Positions 20,019 through 26,975 of a stretch of DNA of 64,000 nucleotides are shown piece by piece. The DNA comes from Acidovorax sp. sif1233 (GTDB lineage Bacteria; Pseudomonadota; Gammaproteobacteria; Burkholderiales; Burkholderiaceae_C): positions 1-64,000 of the forward strand of contig NZ_JAHUWZ010000005.1 in the NCBI RefSeq assembly GCF_019218755.1. The letters are read 5' to 3'. The translations under genes and the position numbers were made by a program. Every line of letters begins with the position of its first letter. Within the stretch, counting starts at the first letter, position 1. The notes beneath the pieces were generated by a model. It had not been told where the DNA came from and ran no database searches. It saw nothing but the letters and a program-made list of their open reading frames with translations.

Positions 20019-20494
20019 TGCACGCCCCCGTGCTCTGCGCCCGGGCGGCGCCACACCTGCGTCTTGCCAAAGAGCGGGATGCCCACGTAGGCGCGCACCA
20101 GCAGCTGGTCCGGCTCGGCGGGGGTGAGGGTGGCGCGGTAGGTCTTGGCGTTCTCGCGGTTGTAGATCTCGCCCTGGTATTCGGTGTTGCCGCCATCGCT
20201 GGGGCGCAGGCCCGACAGCAGGGTCATGCCCAGCGCGGGCCGCGCGTCGGCCGCCGCCATCTCGGTACCCGGCGCGCTCATGGAGCGGTTGCCCAGCACG
20301 CGCACCACCTTGCCGCACAGGGTCTCGCCGGCGCAGGGCGCAATGTCCACCTCCAGGTTGCCGCTTTCGGTGATCCAGCGGCCCAGCGGGGCCTTGGCAG
20401 GCGCGGCGGCCAGGGATTGCTGGGCGCCAGCGGATTGGGCCAGGCACAGGGCCAGCAGCCCGGCCGTGGTGGTTGTCCAGGGGTTCATCTTCAT
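20015..20494 (-). CDS. DUF2147 exported protein
   Basis: The start at 20494 (MKMNPWTTTTAGLLALCLAQ) gives 159 residues with a Sec signal peptide cleaved near SAGAQ. The mature part matches DUF2147: GRWITESGNLEVDIAPC, LCGKVVRVLG, then GMTLLSGLRPSDGG and GEIYNRENAKTYRATLT, with a final YVGIPLFGKTQVWRR. Function is not established; such proteins are periplasmic and often near stress or redox genes. It is the first gene of a three-gene minus-strand unit with the CcdA-like and thioredoxin-like genes, divergent from the two-component system. Confidence 0.87.
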   Translation of the reverse strand: MKMNPWTTTTAGLLALCLAQSAGAQQSLAAAPAKAPLGRWITESGNLEVDIAPCAGETLCGKVVRVLGNRSMSAPGTEMAAADARPALGMTLLSGLRPSDGGNTEYQGEIYNRENAKTYRATLTPAEPDQLLVRAYVGIPLFGKTQVWRRPGAEHGGVQ

Positions 20495-20673
20495 GGCACG
20501 GTCCTCGTGAAGTTCAGGAAGACTGCATTGAAGCCAGCGGACGTATCGGTGATATTTCCTGGCAAGGCCTTTTGGTATGCGTGCGTGTCCGCAGCGCCGC
20601 CCGACAAGTTCAGATACATACGGCCCGCCGCGCCGCCGCCACACCCAGTGCAAACCCCGGAGAATCACGGCCC

Positions 20674-21432
20674 ATGAGCACGCCCACCGAAGACCACGTC
20701 CTGATCGTCGATGACGACGCCGGCATCCGCGAGCTGGCGGCCGAATACCTGCAACGCCAGGGCCTGCAGGTGAGCGTGGCGGCCGATGGGCGGCAGATGC
20801 GCGAGGTGCTGGCCACGCAGCGCATCGACCTCTTGGTGCTGGACCTGATGCTGCCCGGCACCGACGGCATCACGCTGTGCCGCGAGCTGCGCAGCCCCGG
20901 CGCGCCGCCGCTGCCCATCATCATGCTCACCGCGCGCAGCGACGAGGCCGACCGCATCCTGGGCCTGGAGCTGGGTGCGGACGACTACCTGACCAAGCCC
21001 TTCGCCGCGCGCGAGCTGCTGGCGCGCATCCACGCCGTGCTGCGGCGCACGCGCATGCTGCCGCCCAACCTGGCGGCGGCCGAGCCCGCGCGGCACCTCG
21101 CGTTCGGCGACTGGCGGCTGGACACCACGGCGCGCCACCTGCTCGATGCCACGGGCGCGGTGGTGGCGCTGTCGGGCGCCGAATACCGGCTGCTGCGCGT
21201 GCTGCTGGACCATCCGCAGCGCATCCTCACGCGCGACCAACTGCTGCAGCTCACGCAGGGGCGCGACGCCGATGTGTTCGACCGCTCCATCGACCTGCTG
21301 GTCAGCCGCGTGCGCCAGCGGCTCGGGGATGGTGCCCGGGGCTCGCGCTACATCAAGACAGTGCGCAACGAGGGCTATGTGTTCTGCGCCGACGTGTTGC
21401 CCACGGCAACCTCCAACGAGGCCGCCGCATGA
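20674..21432 (+). CDS. OmpR-family response regulator
   Basis: The 252-residue protein has a receiver domain with the acidic pocket (VLIVDDDAG), phospho-acceptor Asp in LLVLDLMLPGTDG, the Thr in IIMLTAR and Lys in DDYLTKPFAA. A winged-helix OmpR/PhoB-type DNA-binding domain follows (ALSGAEYRLLRVLLDHPQRI, FDRSIDLLVSRVRQRLGD, IKTVRNEGYVF). The stop overlaps the ATG of the histidine kinase gene. Divergence from the DUF2147/CcdA/thioredoxin unit makes that unit a candidate target, though this is inference. Confidence 0.95.
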   Translation: MSTPTEDHVLIVDDDAGIRELAAEYLQRQGLQVSVAADGRQMREVLATQRIDLLVLDLMLPGTDGITLCRELRSPGAPPLPIIMLTARSDEADRILGLELGADDYLTKPFAARELLARIHAVLRRTRMLPPNLAAAEPARHLAFGDWRLDTTARHLLDATGAVVALSGAEYRLLRVLLDHPQRILTRDQLLQLTQGRDADVFDRSIDLLVSRVRQRLGDGARGSRYIKTVRNEGYVFCADVLPTATSNEAAA

Positions 21433-22751
21433 CGCTGCGCGGGTGGCCCCGCTCGCTGTTCGGGCGCATCCTGCTGGTGCTGGCGCTGGGCCTGGCGCTG
21501 GCGCATGCGCTGACCTTCGTGCTCGCGCTCACCGAGCGCGGCATGACCATGCGCCGCGCCATGGTGTCGTACCTGGCGAGCGACGTGGCCAGCTCCGTGG
21601 CCATGCTGGAGCGCCTGCCCGCCGCAGAGCGCGCGCAGTGGGTGGACCGGCTGGCGCGCCGCAATTACCGGTTTGCGCTGACCGCGCCGCTGGATGCGCC
21701 CGAGGACCCGTCCGACCTGGCCCGCCTGATCGCGGGCGCCGTGGGCGCCACGCTGCCCCCCGGCCAGACGGTGCGGGTGATCGACCCCCGCGTGCCCGGC
21801 ACCGAGCTGCGCCTGCAGCTCCAGTTGAGCGACGGCACGCCGCTGGCCGTGGACATGGACGAGCCCCGGCTGCAGGTCTCGCCCTGGGTGCTGGGCGCGC
21901 TGGCGCTGCAGCTGGCGCTGCTGGCGGGCCTGTGCGCCTGGGCCGTGCGCGCGGCCACGCGGCCCCTGCGCGCGCTGGCCGACGCGGCCGACGCGCTGGG
22001 TGCCGACCGCCCCGCCGTGCCCCTGGCCGAGGACGGCCCGCGCGAGGTGCAGCGCGCCGCCCAGGCCTTCAACCGCATGCAGCAGCGCATCCAGGCGCAC
22101 CTGGAGGAGCGTATGCGCATCCTGGCCGCCGTCTCGCACGACCTGCAGACGCCCATCACCCGCCTGCGCCTGCGCGCCGACCTGCTGGACGACACCGCGC
22201 TGCAGGGCAAGCTGCACGCGGACCTGGCCGAGATGCAGTCGCTGGTGGAAGAAGGCATTGCCTACGCGCGCTCGTCCCAGGCCGCCCGGGAGCCCCTGCA
22301 GCGCGTGGACCTGCGCGCGCTGCTGCAGAGCATTGCATTCGACTACGCCGATGCGGGCCTGCCCGTGACGCTGCTGCACGCCGCAGAGGGCACCTGCGAC
22401 ACGCGCCCGCAGGCCCTGCGCCGGCTGGTATGCAACCTGGTGGACAACGCGCTCAAGTTCGCCGGCGCGGCCGAGCTGAGCCTGGAGGCCGGGCACCAAG
22501 GCCAATGGCTGGTGCGGGTGCTGGACCGGGGGCCGGGCATCCCCGCCGCCGAACTGGCCGCCGTGCTGCAGCCCTACGTGCGGCTGGAAGACTCGCGCAA
22601 CCGCGGCACCGGCGGCACGGGGCTGGGCCTGGCCATTGCGAACGAACTGGCCCAGGCGCTGGGCGGCCGGCTGATGCTGGGGCCGCGCGAGGACGGTGCG
22701 GGGCTGGAGGCGCGCGTGGAAGTGCCGGGGTCGCGGGAAACCTCCGCATAA
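21429..22751 (+). CDS. Sensor histidine kinase
   Basis: The 440-residue kinase has an N-terminal membrane helix (ILLVLALGLALAHALTFVLA), a periplasmic loop of about 115 residues, and a second helix (VLGALALQLALLAGLCAWAV). A HAMP region, the H-box VSHDLQTPITRLRLR, an N-box LVCNLVDNALKFA, and the G boxes DRGPGIP and GTGGTGLGLAIANEL follow. It is the cognate partner of the overlapping response-regulator gene (ATGA overlap). The signal is unknown. Confidence 0.95.
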   Translation: MTLRGWPRSLFGRILLVLALGLALAHALTFVLALTERGMTMRRAMVSYLASDVASSVAMLERLPAAERAQWVDRLARRNYRFALTAPLDAPEDPSDLARLIAGAVGATLPPGQTVRVIDPRVPGTELRLQLQLSDGTPLAVDMDEPRLQVSPWVLGALALQLALLAGLCAWAVRAATRPLRALADAADALGADRPAVPLAEDGPREVQRAAQAFNRMQQRIQAHLEERMRILAAVSHDLQTPITRLRLRADLLDDTALQGKLHADLAEMQSLVEEGIAYARSSQAAREPLQRVDLRALLQSIAFDYADAGLPVTLLHAAEGTCDTRPQALRRLVCNLVDNALKFAGAAELSLEAGHQGQWLVRVLDRGPGIPAAELAAVLQPYVRLEDSRNRGTGGTGLGLAIANELAQALGGRLMLGPREDGAGLEARVEVPGSRETSA

Positions 22752-22859
22752 GTCAGGCGCACCGTATGCCCCTGCGGCGTCGGGCGGTCCGGGGCGTTGC
22801 CGCAGCCTCGGTCGCGCTGCTAAAGTGGCCACCCCGTGGACTGTCAGACAGGGAACACC

Positions 22860-23708
22860 GTGGAAACCACCGCAAACAGCAGTAGCACCCGCAGCCAGCA
22901 CATCCGCATCGGCATCGGCGGCTGGACCTTCGAGCCCTGGCGCGACAACTTCTACCCCGCGGGCCTCGCGCACAGCAAGGAGCTGCAGTACGCCAGCCGC
23001 CAGCTCAGCGCCATCGAGGTCAACGGCACCTACTACAGCACCTTCAAGCCGCCCACGTTTGCCAAGTGGCACGGCGAGACACCCGAGGGCTTCATGTTCT
23101 CGCTCAAGGCCAACCGCTTTGCAACCAACCGCCGCGTGCTAGCGCAGGCGGGCGACTCGGTCATGCGGTTTGTGGAAAGCGGCATCTCGGAACTGAAGGA
23201 CAAGCTCGGCCCCATCGTCTGGCAGTTCATGCCCACCAAGGTGTTCGAACCGGGGGACTTCGAGGCCTTCCTCGCGCTGCTGCCCCAACAGGTCGATGGC
23301 CGCAGCCTGCGCCATGTGCTCGACGTGCGGCACAAGAGCTTTGCCACCCCGGCCTTCATCGCGCTGGCCCGCCAGTACGGCTGCGTGCCGGTGCACACCG
23401 ATTCCGAGAAATTCCCGGCCATTGCCGATGCCGAGGCGGACTTCGCCTACCTGCGGCTGATGCGCAGCCAGGCCGACGTGCCCACCGGCTACACGCCCGA
23501 GGCGATTGCGCAATGGGCCGAGGGCGTGCGCGCCTGGACCCGCGGCGAGCGGCCGCGCGATGTGTTCGTGTATTTCATCAACGGCGCGAAGGAGCGGGCC
23601 CCGGCCGGCGCGATGGAGCTGATGGCGCAGCTGGGACTGCGGGCGCAGGCCGCAGGTGCTGGCGAGATGGCGATGAGAAAGAAATCGGCGCCTGGCGCTT
23701 ATCCATGA
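22860..23708 (+). CDS. DUF72 (YecE-like) protein
   Basis: The protein has a DUF72 TIM-barrel-like fold: IRIGIGGWTFEPWRDNFYPA, LSAIEVNGTYYSTFKPPTFA and FMFSLKANRF, with HVLDVRHKSF and YLRLMRS near the C-terminus. The best-supported start is a GTG at 22860 with AGGGAA five bases upstream (282 residues); another GTG lies 24 bases earlier. No ATG is available nearby. Function is unknown for the family. The gene is followed by a dispersed repeat and then the threonine-leader region. Confidence 0.85.
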   Translation: METTANSSSTRSQHIRIGIGGWTFEPWRDNFYPAGLAHSKELQYASRQLSAIEVNGTYYSTFKPPTFAKWHGETPEGFMFSLKANRFATNRRVLAQAGDSVMRFVESGISELKDKLGPIVWQFMPTKVFEPGDFEAFLALLPQQVDGRSLRHVLDVRHKSFATPAFIALARQYGCVPVHTDSEKFPAIADAEADFAYLRLMRSQADVPTGYTPEAIAQWAEGVRAWTRGERPRDVFVYFINGAKERAPAGAMELMAQLGLRAQAAGAGEMAMRKKSAPGAYP

Positions 23709-23739
23709 AGCGCCAAAAGCTATTGATTCAATAGCAAAA
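23707..23739. repeat. Dispersed palindromic repeat overlapping the DUF72-gene stop
   Basis: GAAGCGCCAAAAGCTATTGA then TTCAATAGCAAAA. The inverted pair GCTATTGA / TTCAATAGC forms a 9-bp stem and the AAGCGCC half is shared with the other copies. It may act as a transcription stop for the upstream gene, but no T-run follows on the plus strand. Confidence 0.6.
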
Positions 23740-23835
23740 TCACCCTGTCGCGGACTGCCAGGACGCCCGCCGGCGGCACCAGGCGCGGCACGGGCTTGAC
23801 GGCGGCCCAAGGGCCTCGGGTACACTGCATCCTTC

Positions 23836-23964
23836 ATGTCGTACACCGCCATCCCCTTCACCGCACGCGCCACGGCCTTCCAGGGCATGTGCATGATGCT
23901 GTCCGCATTCACGCGGGCGATGGGTGCACGAATGATTACCACCATTACCACCGCGGCCACCTGA
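23836..23964 (+). CDS. Threonine-type leader peptide (thrL-like)
   Basis: The frame ends ...GARMITTITTAAT, with five Thr (all ACC) and two Ile (ATT) in the last ten codons. This is the regulatory-codon pattern of threonine operon leader peptides. In-frame ATGs occur at 23836, 23887, 23893, 23896, 23920 and 23932; the last gives the 10-residue MITTITTAAT. Which start is used is unclear; none has a strong ribosome site, and 23836 would be nearly leaderless if the weak promoter at 23796-23826 is real. The stop lies within the first arm of overlapping inverted repeats, 138 bp before the homoserine dehydrogenase gene. Confidence 0.65.
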   Translation: MSYTAIPFTARATAFQGMCMMLSAFTRAMGARMITTITTAAT

Positions 23965-24064
23965 GCACGCGCAGGTGGCCGTTTCGGCAGCCACCTGGTG
24001 ATCGCTCTCTCTTCTCCCCCAAGACGAATTGACTGAAACCCAGCTCTGGCAGCTGGGTTTTTTT
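23955..24064 (+). promoter_or_regulatory. Putative threonine attenuator
   Basis: Three segments can pair alternatively: GGCCACCTG (23955-23963, last Thr codon and stop), CAGGTGGCC (23972-23980) and GCCACCTG (23990-23997). Arm 2 is perfectly complementary to both arm 1 (9 bp) and arm 3 (8 bp), so the two helices exclude each other. A ribosome stalled on the Thr/Ile codons would cover arm 1. An intrinsic terminator follows at 24036-24064. This is the layout of transcription attenuation by charged tRNA-Thr/Ile. I do not see a convincing direct pairing between arm 3 and the terminator stem, so the switching path is unproven. Confidence 0.6.
24036..24064 (+). terminator. Intrinsic terminator before homoserine dehydrogenase
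   Basis: AAACCCAGCT, loop CTGGC, AGCTGGGTTT, then TTTT: a perfect 10-bp stem with a seven-T run. It is followed by a (TTTG) tandem tract to about 24081. It lies between the leader peptide and the hom-like gene, as expected for an attenuator. Confidence 0.88.
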
Positions 24065-24101
24065 GTTTGTTTGTTTGTTTTGCAGTCGTTTGGAGAAGCC
24101 C

Positions 24102-25529
24102 ATGTTCCGCGATCCCGTCCAGTCCCTAGAAGCCCCGTCGTTCGAGCCTTCCGCCGCGGCCATGCGCCCCCTGCGCGTGGGCATGATCGGCATTGGCACC
24201 GTGGGCGCGGGCACCTTCCGCGTGCTGGCGCGCAACCAGGCGCTCATCGCGGGCCGCGCGGGGCGGGGCATCAAGATGGTGGTGGTCTGCGCCCGCAGCC
24301 TGGCCCGTGCCATGAGCGTGGTGGGCAAGGACGTGGCCCTGACCAACGACCCCATGCAGGTAGCCACGCACCCCGATGTGGACGTGCTGGTGGAGGCCGC
24401 CGGCGGCACCGGCCCGGCGCGTGAATGGGTGCTGGCCGCCATCCGCGCGGGCAAGCATGTGGTCACGGCCAACAAGGCGCTGCTGGCCGAGCATGGCAAC
24501 GAGATCTTCGCCGCCGCGCGCCAGCACGGCGTGGCCGTGGCGTACGAAGGCGCGGTGGCCGTGAGCATCCCCATCGTGAAAGCGCTGCGCGAGGGCCTCA
24601 CCGCCAACCGTATCGAATGGGTGGCCGGCATCATCAACGGCACCACCAATTTCATCCTGAGCAAGATGCGCGACGAGGGCGTGGGCTTTGCCGAGGCGCT
24701 GGCCCAGGCCCAGGCGCTGGGCTACGCCGAAGCGGACCCGACCTTCGACATCGAGGGCATCGACGCCGCGCACAAGATCACGCTGCTGGCCGCCAATGCG
24801 TTCGGCATGCCGCTGCGCTTTGCCGACGCGCAGGTGGAGGGCATCACCGCGCTGCAGGGCCTGGACGTGGCCTGCGCGGAGCAGCTGGGCTTTCGCATCA
24901 AGCTGCTGGGGGTGGCGCGGCGCCGCGAGCACGGCAATGGAGTCAACGGCGATGGTGCCGACGGCGTGGAGCTGCGCGTGCAGCCCGCGCTGGTGCCCGC
25001 CACGCACCTGCTGGCGCATGTCAATGGCTCGATGAACGGCATCATGGTCAAGGGCGATGCGTCGGGCGTGACGATGTACTACGGCGCGGGCGCGGGGTCC
25101 GAGCAGACCGCGTCGGCCGTGATCGCCGACCTGGTGGACGTGGCGCGGCTTCATGGCACCCACGCGGCGCAGCGGGTGCCGCACCTGGGCTTTCATGCCA
25201 GCGCCATCAGCAACGACCAGGCCGTGCTGCCGCGCGCCGCCGTGCGCACGCGCCACTACCTGCGGGTGCCCGTGCACACGGCCCAGCAGATCGAGGCCGT
25301 GGGCGCGTGGCTGGCGGCGCAGCAGGTGCCGGTGCTGCACGTGGAGCTGGCGGCCGAAAAAACACTGCAGGCCGACAAGGCGGCATCCAGCGCCGGCCAT
25401 CCCCAGGTGCTGGTGCTCACCGACGTGGCGGCCCAGTCCACGGTGGACCTGGCCATGCACGCGCTGGCCGCGCACCCCGCCGTGGCCGGGCCGGTGGTGT
25501 CGCTGCGCGTGGAGATGCTGGAGGGCTGA
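24102..25529 (+). CDS. Homoserine dehydrogenase paralogue
   Basis: Homoserine dehydrogenase makes homoserine from aspartate semialdehyde in Thr/Met synthesis. The start at 24102 has GGAG upstream and gives 475 residues. The NAD(P) loop is GMIGIGTVGAGTF, the lysine motif VVTANKALLAEHG, and the catalytic region GIINGTTNFILSKM with ADPTFDIEGIDAAHKITLLA retains the key Asp and Lys. The usual EAAVAGGIP is changed to EGAVAVSIP. The C-terminal ACT-like region is divergent and has an extra loop, so feedback control may differ. There is no thrC next to it, which suggests a second copy controlled by the upstream attenuator. Confidence 0.88.
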   Translation: MFRDPVQSLEAPSFEPSAAAMRPLRVGMIGIGTVGAGTFRVLARNQALIAGRAGRGIKMVVVCARSLARAMSVVGKDVALTNDPMQVATHPDVDVLVEAAGGTGPAREWVLAAIRAGKHVVTANKALLAEHGNEIFAAARQHGVAVAYEGAVAVSIPIVKALREGLTANRIEWVAGIINGTTNFILSKMRDEGVGFAEALAQAQALGYAEADPTFDIEGIDAAHKITLLAANAFGMPLRFADAQVEGITALQGLDVACAEQLGFRIKLLGVARRREHGNGVNGDGADGVELRVQPALVPATHLLAHVNGSMNGIMVKGDASGVTMYYGAGAGSEQTASAVIADLVDVARLHGTHAAQRVPHLGFHASAISNDQAVLPRAAVRTRHYLRVPVHTAQQIEAVGAWLAAQQVPVLHVELAAEKTLQADKAASSAGHPQVLVLTDVAAQSTVDLAMHALAAHPAVAGPVVSLRVEMLEG

Positions 25530-25602
25530 TGCTGAAGGGTTGCCATGGGCGGTGTCTGGCCGCACGCCACGTCGTGCCACCACCACTCTGCACTCACCAG
25601 CA

Positions 25603-25661
25603 CCGTTCACGCTGAGCCTGTCGAAACGCGGCGCATGGCTGCGACAGGCGCAGCCCGACCG
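25603..25661. repeat. Imperfect inverted repeat, GAGCCTGTCG family
   Basis: CGTTCACGCTGAGCCTGTCG is followed 17 bases later by GCGACAGGCGCAGCCCGACC. The two arms are imperfect inverted copies built on CTGAGCCTGTCG / CGACAGGCGCAG. This resembles short intergenic repeats seen in many betaproteobacterial genomes. It lies in the 225-bp gap between the convergent hom-like and PaiB-like genes, where a bidirectional stop signal would be useful. Confidence 0.55.
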
Positions 25662-25709
25662 GTACGGGTTGATGCTGCGGTTTTAAAGGTCCAAACAGGC
25701 TCTGTCGCC

Positions 25710-25742
25710 CTACTATCAAGCGCTTCAAGCTATGAATATCGC
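25710..25742. repeat. Degenerate dispersed repeat
   Basis: On the minus strand: GATATTCATAGCTTGAAGCG then CTTGATAGTAG. It shares the ATAGCT and AGCGCTTGATA elements with the other copies. It lies in the same convergent gap as the 25603-25661 element. Confidence 0.5.
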
Positions 25743-25754
25743 AGCAATCACTGG

Positions 25755-26393
25755 CTAGATGCCCGGCCCTCGTTCCACCAGCGCCGCCATGGCCAGCGCT
25801 TGCGGCGTGCCTTGCGCCGTCAGCCCCTCGACGACGCCGGCGCGGTCCGTGTCCGTGCGGTTCTGGCTCACCTTCCAGACGCCTTCCCAGCGTTCCACCG
25901 CCAGCTCCACGCCCACGATGGCGCCCAGCAGCTTGTGCAGGTAGTCGGCGGGCGCATCGTCCACGTGCCAGGGGTGCGGGCGGTGGGCTTCGTGCGCCTC
26001 GGTCAGGGTGTGCAGGATCGCGCGCAGGCGCTCGGGGTCGCCGTCCACCGCGCTGAGCGTGCCGTGGGCGTGCACCGTGGCGTAGTTCCAGGTGGGCACC
26101 TGTTTGCCATCGACGGCCTTGGACGGGTACCACGACGGCGACACGTAGGCCTGCGGGCCATGGAACACGGCCACCGCCTGCTGCGGCAGCAGCGGCCACA
26201 CGCCGTTGCCGCGCCCCACGTGGCCCACCAGCGTGCCGTGCGGGCCGCGCGTGGGGTCCAGGTACAGCGGCACGTGGTTGACGTGCAGGGCGCCCTCGTG
26301 CGAGACGACCAGGGTGGCCAGGGGCTGGTCCCGCACCAGGCCGTGCAGAACGGCTGGGTCGGTCACCTGGAACTGGCGGTTGGCAATGGTCAT
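25755..26393 (-). CDS. PaiB-like FMN-binding negative regulator
   Basis: The 212-residue protein matches the PaiB/FMN-binding split-barrel family: VRDQPLATLVVSHEGALHVN, HVPLYLD, GHVGRGNGVWPLL, YVSPSWYPSK and VPTWNYATVHAHG, and a C-terminal LLGAIVGVELAVERWEGVWK with KVSQNR. In Bacillus PaiB affects sporulation and protease genes; in proteobacteria the role is unclear. Its ATG overlaps the OsmC-like gene stop (ATGA), so the two form an operon. Confidence 0.9.
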   Translation of the reverse strand: MTIANRQFQVTDPAVLHGLVRDQPLATLVVSHEGALHVNHVPLYLDPTRGPHGTLVGHVGRGNGVWPLLPQQAVAVFHGPQAYVSPSWYPSKAVDGKQVPTWNYATVHAHGTLSAVDGDPERLRAILHTLTEAHEAHRPHPWHVDDAPADYLHKLLGAIVGVELAVERWEGVWKVSQNRTDTDRAGVVEGLTAQGTPQALAMAALVERGPGI

Positions 26394-26875
26394 GTCAGTG
26401 GTCCTTCCACGTCCAGCACGGGCGCGCAGTCGATCTGCGTCTTGACCGAGTTGGCCAAAAAGCACGCCGCGTGCGCCTGGTGGTGCAGGTCGGCCAGCAC
26501 CGCGCTGCTGGGCGGGTGCGCCGCGTCGAAGCGCGTCACGGGCCGCAGCTGCACGTGCGCAACCACCAGGCGGCCTTCGGCATCCTTGGCCATGGTGCCC
26601 ACGGCGGCATCGGTGTAGCTGTCCACGCGCCATCCGGCACGGCAGGCGAAGTCCAGGAACCACAGCATGTGGCAACTCGACAGCGCGGCCACGTAGGCTT
26701 CTTCGGGGTCCACGGCCGCGGCATCGGAGTAGGGCAGCGGCACCACATGCGGCGACGACGAGCCGGCCACCACGGCGCCGCCATCGAATTGCCAGGTGTG
26801 CGCGCGGTGGTAGCGCTTGTCCAGAAAGTCGTCGCTGCCACGGGACCAGGCGATGGTGGCGGTGTGCTCGGCCAT
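26390..26875 (-). CDS. OsmC family protein
   Basis: The 161-residue protein belongs to the OsmC/Ohr superfamily. It has the fold segments VPLPYSDAAAVDPEEAYVAA and a first Cys in LSSCHMLWFLDFAC (about residue 70) plus a second in HAACFLANSVKT (about 142). The longer N-terminal part and HMLWFL helix place it in a different subgroup from the OsmC at 16.8 kb. It is the first gene of an operon with the PaiB-like gene, divergent from a MocR-type regulator. Confidence 0.9.
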   Translation of the reverse strand: MAEHTATIAWSRGSDDFLDKRYHRAHTWQFDGGAVVAGSSSPHVVPLPYSDAAAVDPEEAYVAALSSCHMLWFLDFACRAGWRVDSYTDAAVGTMAKDAEGRLVVAHVQLRPVTRFDAAHPPSSAVLADLHHQAHAACFLANSVKTQIDCAPVLDVEGPLT

Positions 26876-26915
26876 AGGATCTTTCTTGTGGGACCGGGCC
26901 TCGCAGGCAGCCCGG

Positions 26916-26936
26916 ATGGTTTCTAAAATGGTTCTT
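26916..26936. promoter_or_regulatory. Direct-repeat operator for the MocR-type regulator
   Basis: Two copies of ATGGTTTCT / ATGGTTCTT start 12 bp apart in the intergenic space between the divergent osmC-like and MocR-type genes. Tandem direct repeats of this kind are typical of MocR/PdxR binding sites. The assignment is inferred from position and pattern. Confidence 0.5.
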
Positions 26937-26975
26937 CAGTTTATGGCTGCATTGCCACAACGAAGGGGCCAATTC

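Noticed and set aside
24058-24081. TTTG tandem tract after the attenuator terminator as a separate regulatory repeat
   Set aside because: It directly continues the terminator T-run and can be explained as part of the terminator tail; I see no frame or spacing effect.
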